DNA from: Actinomycetales bacterium
GTDB taxonomy: Bacteria > Actinomycetota > Actinomycetes > Propionibacteriales > Nocardioidaceae
DNA length: 5,269 bases
Assembly: GCA_012513165.1 (NCBI GenBank)
Contig: JAAZCT010000153.1
Span: 1 to 5,269 of the forward strand
Reading direction: 5' to 3'
A program made the position numbers and the translations under genes. Positions 3,806 to 5,269 of the stretch are shown here, piece by piece (position 1 is the first letter of the stretch; the number at the start of each line of letters is the position of its first letter). The notes under the pieces were generated by a model that did not search any database, was not told the origin of the DNA, and worked only from the letters and a program-made list of their open reading frames with translations.

Positions 3806-5199
3806 ACGATGATCTGCGGTCCATCGGACACACTGGTGCTGCCGGGCGTGGCAGCAAAGCGGCGTCCCCGTCCTCCGCGGCGCGGTCCTTGGCGGGCGGA
3901 ACGAAGCCTGCTGCGAAGAAGGCCCCAGCGAAGGCCGCCGCAGCCAAACCTGCAGCCAAGAAAGCTCCGGCTAAAAAGGCGCCCGCGAAGCCCGCCGCGA
4001 CCAAGCCCGCCGTGACGAAAACTCCCGCGAAGAAAGCTCCGGCTAAAGTTGCTCCCGGCTCCGCCGAGGCGCCAAAGCCCGCAGCGCAGGCTGCGAAGAA
4101 GGCGCCTGCAAAGGCTTCAGCGGCCAAGCCCGCAGCCAAGAGCGCCGGGCGTCGGGCTCATCTGCGGGCGGTTCCAGATCAAGAAGCGGCTCGCGCGACA
4201 GAAGCAACTAACACCGCATCGGAGCCAAACGAGGCCGCCGATCCCACAAAGGCCGCTGCCAAGCAGAGCACTGAGAAGCCAAAGAAGACCGAAGCGCCCG
4301 AGCAGCCAGCCTTGGCGCTAGACGACATCGTGAAGGCCGTCTTGGAAGGTGCGCAGCGCGTTCTTGGTGCCGATTGGGAACGCCAACTGGCGACGATCGT
4401 GGCAAGTGTGCGTCGCCGGATGAGTGGAAACTACGAGATCGATGAATTCGGTCTCGATACCGAAGTCCTCGAAATCTTGAACGCAGGCGTAGGGCCGATC
4501 GCCGAGAAGTGGTTCCGCCTCGAAGTCAGAGGAATCGAGAACATTCCCGCCGAAGGTGGCGCGCTGCTGGTGGCCAACCACTCGGGAACTGTCCCAGTCG
4601 ACGGTCTCATTACGGGTTACGCGGTAAATAAATACACCGGGCGCACGATGCGTGCCTTGGGCGCGGATCTCGTGTTTAAGTTGCCCGTTGTGGGTGAAAT
4701 TGCTCGTAAGTCCGGAGCGACTCTCGCATGCGCTCAAGACGCCGAACGACTGCTCACAACCGGCGAACTGGCGGCTGTGTGGCCCGAAGGGTTCAAGGGA
4801 GTCGGCAAACCGTTCAGCGAACGCTACAAGCTGCAGCGTTTCGGGCGCGGCGGATTCGTGTCGGCGGCCATGCGCGCGCAGGTGCCGATCATTCCGGTGT
4901 CGATCGTGGGCGCCGAAGAGATCTATCCGCTAGTTGGAAATATCCCCTCGCTAGCCCGATTGTTGGGAATCCCATATATCCCGATCACGCCGTTCTTCCC
5001 GCTGCTCGGCCCACTGGGGCTGATCCCATTGCCTAGCAAGTGGATCATCGAGTTCGGTGAGCCAATTCGCACGGATGCGTATGCGCCGGAATCAGCAGAC
5101 GACCCGATGCTGTTGTTCAACGTCACAGATCAGGTTCGTGAAAACATCCAGCAGACGCTGTACCGCTTGCTGGGCGAACGCGGGAACCCGTTCTCCTGA
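3799..5199 (+). CDS. PlsC-like (LPLAT family) acyltransferase with Lys/Ala/Pro-rich N-terminal tail
   Basis: This 466-residue protein is the apparent counterpart of mycobacterial Rv0502. It probably transfers an acyl chain to a glycerolipid-type acceptor at the inner face of the membrane; the true substrates are unknown. Residues 36-117 are a low-complexity tail of KPAAKKAPAK-like repeats, followed by an acidic/polar linker (about 125-170). A helical region, ALDDIVKAVLEGAQRVLGADWE (172-193 approx.), leads into FRLEVRGIENIPAEGG (239-254). Acyltransferase motif I is ANHSGTVPVDG (259-269), with His261 and Asp268 separated by six residues as in MGAT-like members rather than the classic HX4D. Then come FKLPVVGEIARKSGA (293-307), motif III VWPEGFKG (327-334) and motif IV VPIIPVSIVGAEE (362-374). 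A hydrophobic stretch at 385-412 may sit on the membrane. The start is set by GGGAGG and overlaps the SDR stop by 7 nt, suggesting translational coupling. The tail is much like actinobacterial HU or histone H1 tails. Confidence 0.92.
   Translation: MVNDDLRSIGHTGAAGRGSKAASPSSAARSLAGGTKPAAKKAPAKAAAAKPAAKKAPAKKAPAKPAATKPAVTKTPAKKAPAKVAPGSAEAPKPAAQAAKKAPAKASAAKPAAKSAGRRAHLRAVPDQEAARATEATNTASEPNEAADPTKAAAKQSTEKPKKTEAPEQPALALDDIVKAVLEGAQRVLGADWERQLATIVASVRRRMSGNYEIDEFGLDTEVLEILNAGVGPIAEKWFRLEVRGIENIPAEGGALLVANHSGTVPVDGLITGYAVNKYTGRTMRALGADLVFKLPVVGEIARKSGATLACAQDAERLLTTGELAAVWPEGFKGVGKPFSERYKLQRFGRGGFVSAAMRAQVPIIPVSIVGAEEIYPLVGNIPSLARLLGIPYIPITPFFPLLGPLGLIPLPSKWIIEFGEPIRTDAYAPESADDPMLLFNVTDQVRENIQQTLYRLLGERGNPFS
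3904..4149 (+). repeat. Lys/Ala/Pro-coding repeat tract with direct DNA repeats
   Basis: This stretch encodes the basic tail of the acyltransferase as degenerate PAAKKAPAK units. Some copies are identical in DNA. An 18-nt sequence starting AAGAAAGCTCC occurs at 3958-3975 and again at 4030-4047 (72 nt apart), and GCTGCGAAGAAGGC occurs at 3910-3923 and 4090-4103. Such near-identity suggests recent duplication or slippage, so tail length may vary between strains. Confidence 0.75.
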
Positions 5200-5203
5200 T
5201 TGG

Positions 5204-5269
5204 TTAGCGAGTTCGCTTCCAGATCGCCCTGCCGAGGTACCAAGCGCCGGTCGCTGCACCGGCAACCGC
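5204..5269 (-). CDS. C-terminal end of an unidentified minus-strand gene
   Basis: Reading from the right edge on the minus strand gives 21 codons and then TAA (5206-5204): AVAGAATGAWYLGRAIWKRTR. The hydrophobic, Gly/Ala-rich stretch ending in a basic tail looks like a last membrane helix followed by a cytoplasmic end. Codon use is ordinary for this region. It would end 4 nt from the acyltransferase stop, a convergent arrangement. The piece is too short to name a family, and chance openness over 21 codons cannot be ruled out. Confidence 0.45.
   Translation of the reverse strand, partial: AVAGAATGAWYLGRAIWKRTR

Noticed and set aside
3744..4139. 131-codon minus-strand open frame, Ala/Gly/Phe-rich, opposite the Lys/Ala tail
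   Set aside because: It is the antisense reading of the repetitive Lys/Ala/Pro codons; its repeats mirror the sense repeats and it has no recognisable domain or ribosome site. The sense gene is well supported.
5174..5217. Inverted repeats GCGAAC/GTTCGC and AGCGA/TCGCT around the convergent stops as a bidirectional terminator
   Set aside because: The stems are only 5-6 bp, the first has a 31-nt loop, and no T-run exists on either strand.

Overview
The window reads as a chromosomal segment of an Actinomycetota bacterium (high-GC Gram-positive). Three things support this: G+C-rich codon use by eye; a 33-residue basic protein that matches the actinobacterial small ribosomal protein bS22; and a gene order (proC, small HTH protein, bS22, epimerase-like SDR, PlsC-type acyltransferase) that I recall from Mycobacterium tuberculosis (Rv0500-Rv0500A-Rv0500B-Rv0501-Rv0502) and other actinobacteria. 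I cannot name the genus. No mobile element, CRISPR array, tRNA or rRNA is visible.

Layout. At 1-305 (minus) lies the start of a bile acid:sodium symporter-family membrane protein that runs off the left edge. It diverges from proC (328-1119, plus), which is followed after 4 nt by acuC (1124-2329, plus), a class I HDAC-like deacetylase. The 22 bp between the symporter and proC hold two opposing -10 hexamers that share the same TA base pairs. Each is spaced so that its transcript would begin at the start codon, so both genes look leaderless.

A 130-bp gap (2330-2459) follows. It holds a weak dyad plus T-run, a candidate -10, and a long imperfect hairpin just upstream of the next gene. A second, tightly packed plus-strand operon then begins: a 67-aa excisionase/BldC-like HTH protein (2460-2663), bS22 (2720-2821, GTG start), an atypical NAD-dependent epimerase-like protein (2825-3805), and a PlsC-type acyltransferase with a long Lys/Ala/Pro-rich N-terminal tail (3799-5199). 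A convergent minus-strand gene ends 4 nt beyond it (5204-5269, only its C-terminus present).

How the genes fit together. proC makes proline; acuC probably reverses protein lysine acetylation. The second operon joins a ribosomal protein, a putative regulator, a dehydrogenase-like protein and a lipid acyltransferase, a conserved but poorly explained grouping. The most interesting structures are non-coding or dual-purpose: the symmetric divergent promoter at 302-330; the leader hairpin at 2396-2439; and a 16-bp hairpin (2859-2894) inside the start of the SDR gene, exactly where that protein departs from the Rossmann glycine motif. I found no evidence of an entirely new defence or mobile system.
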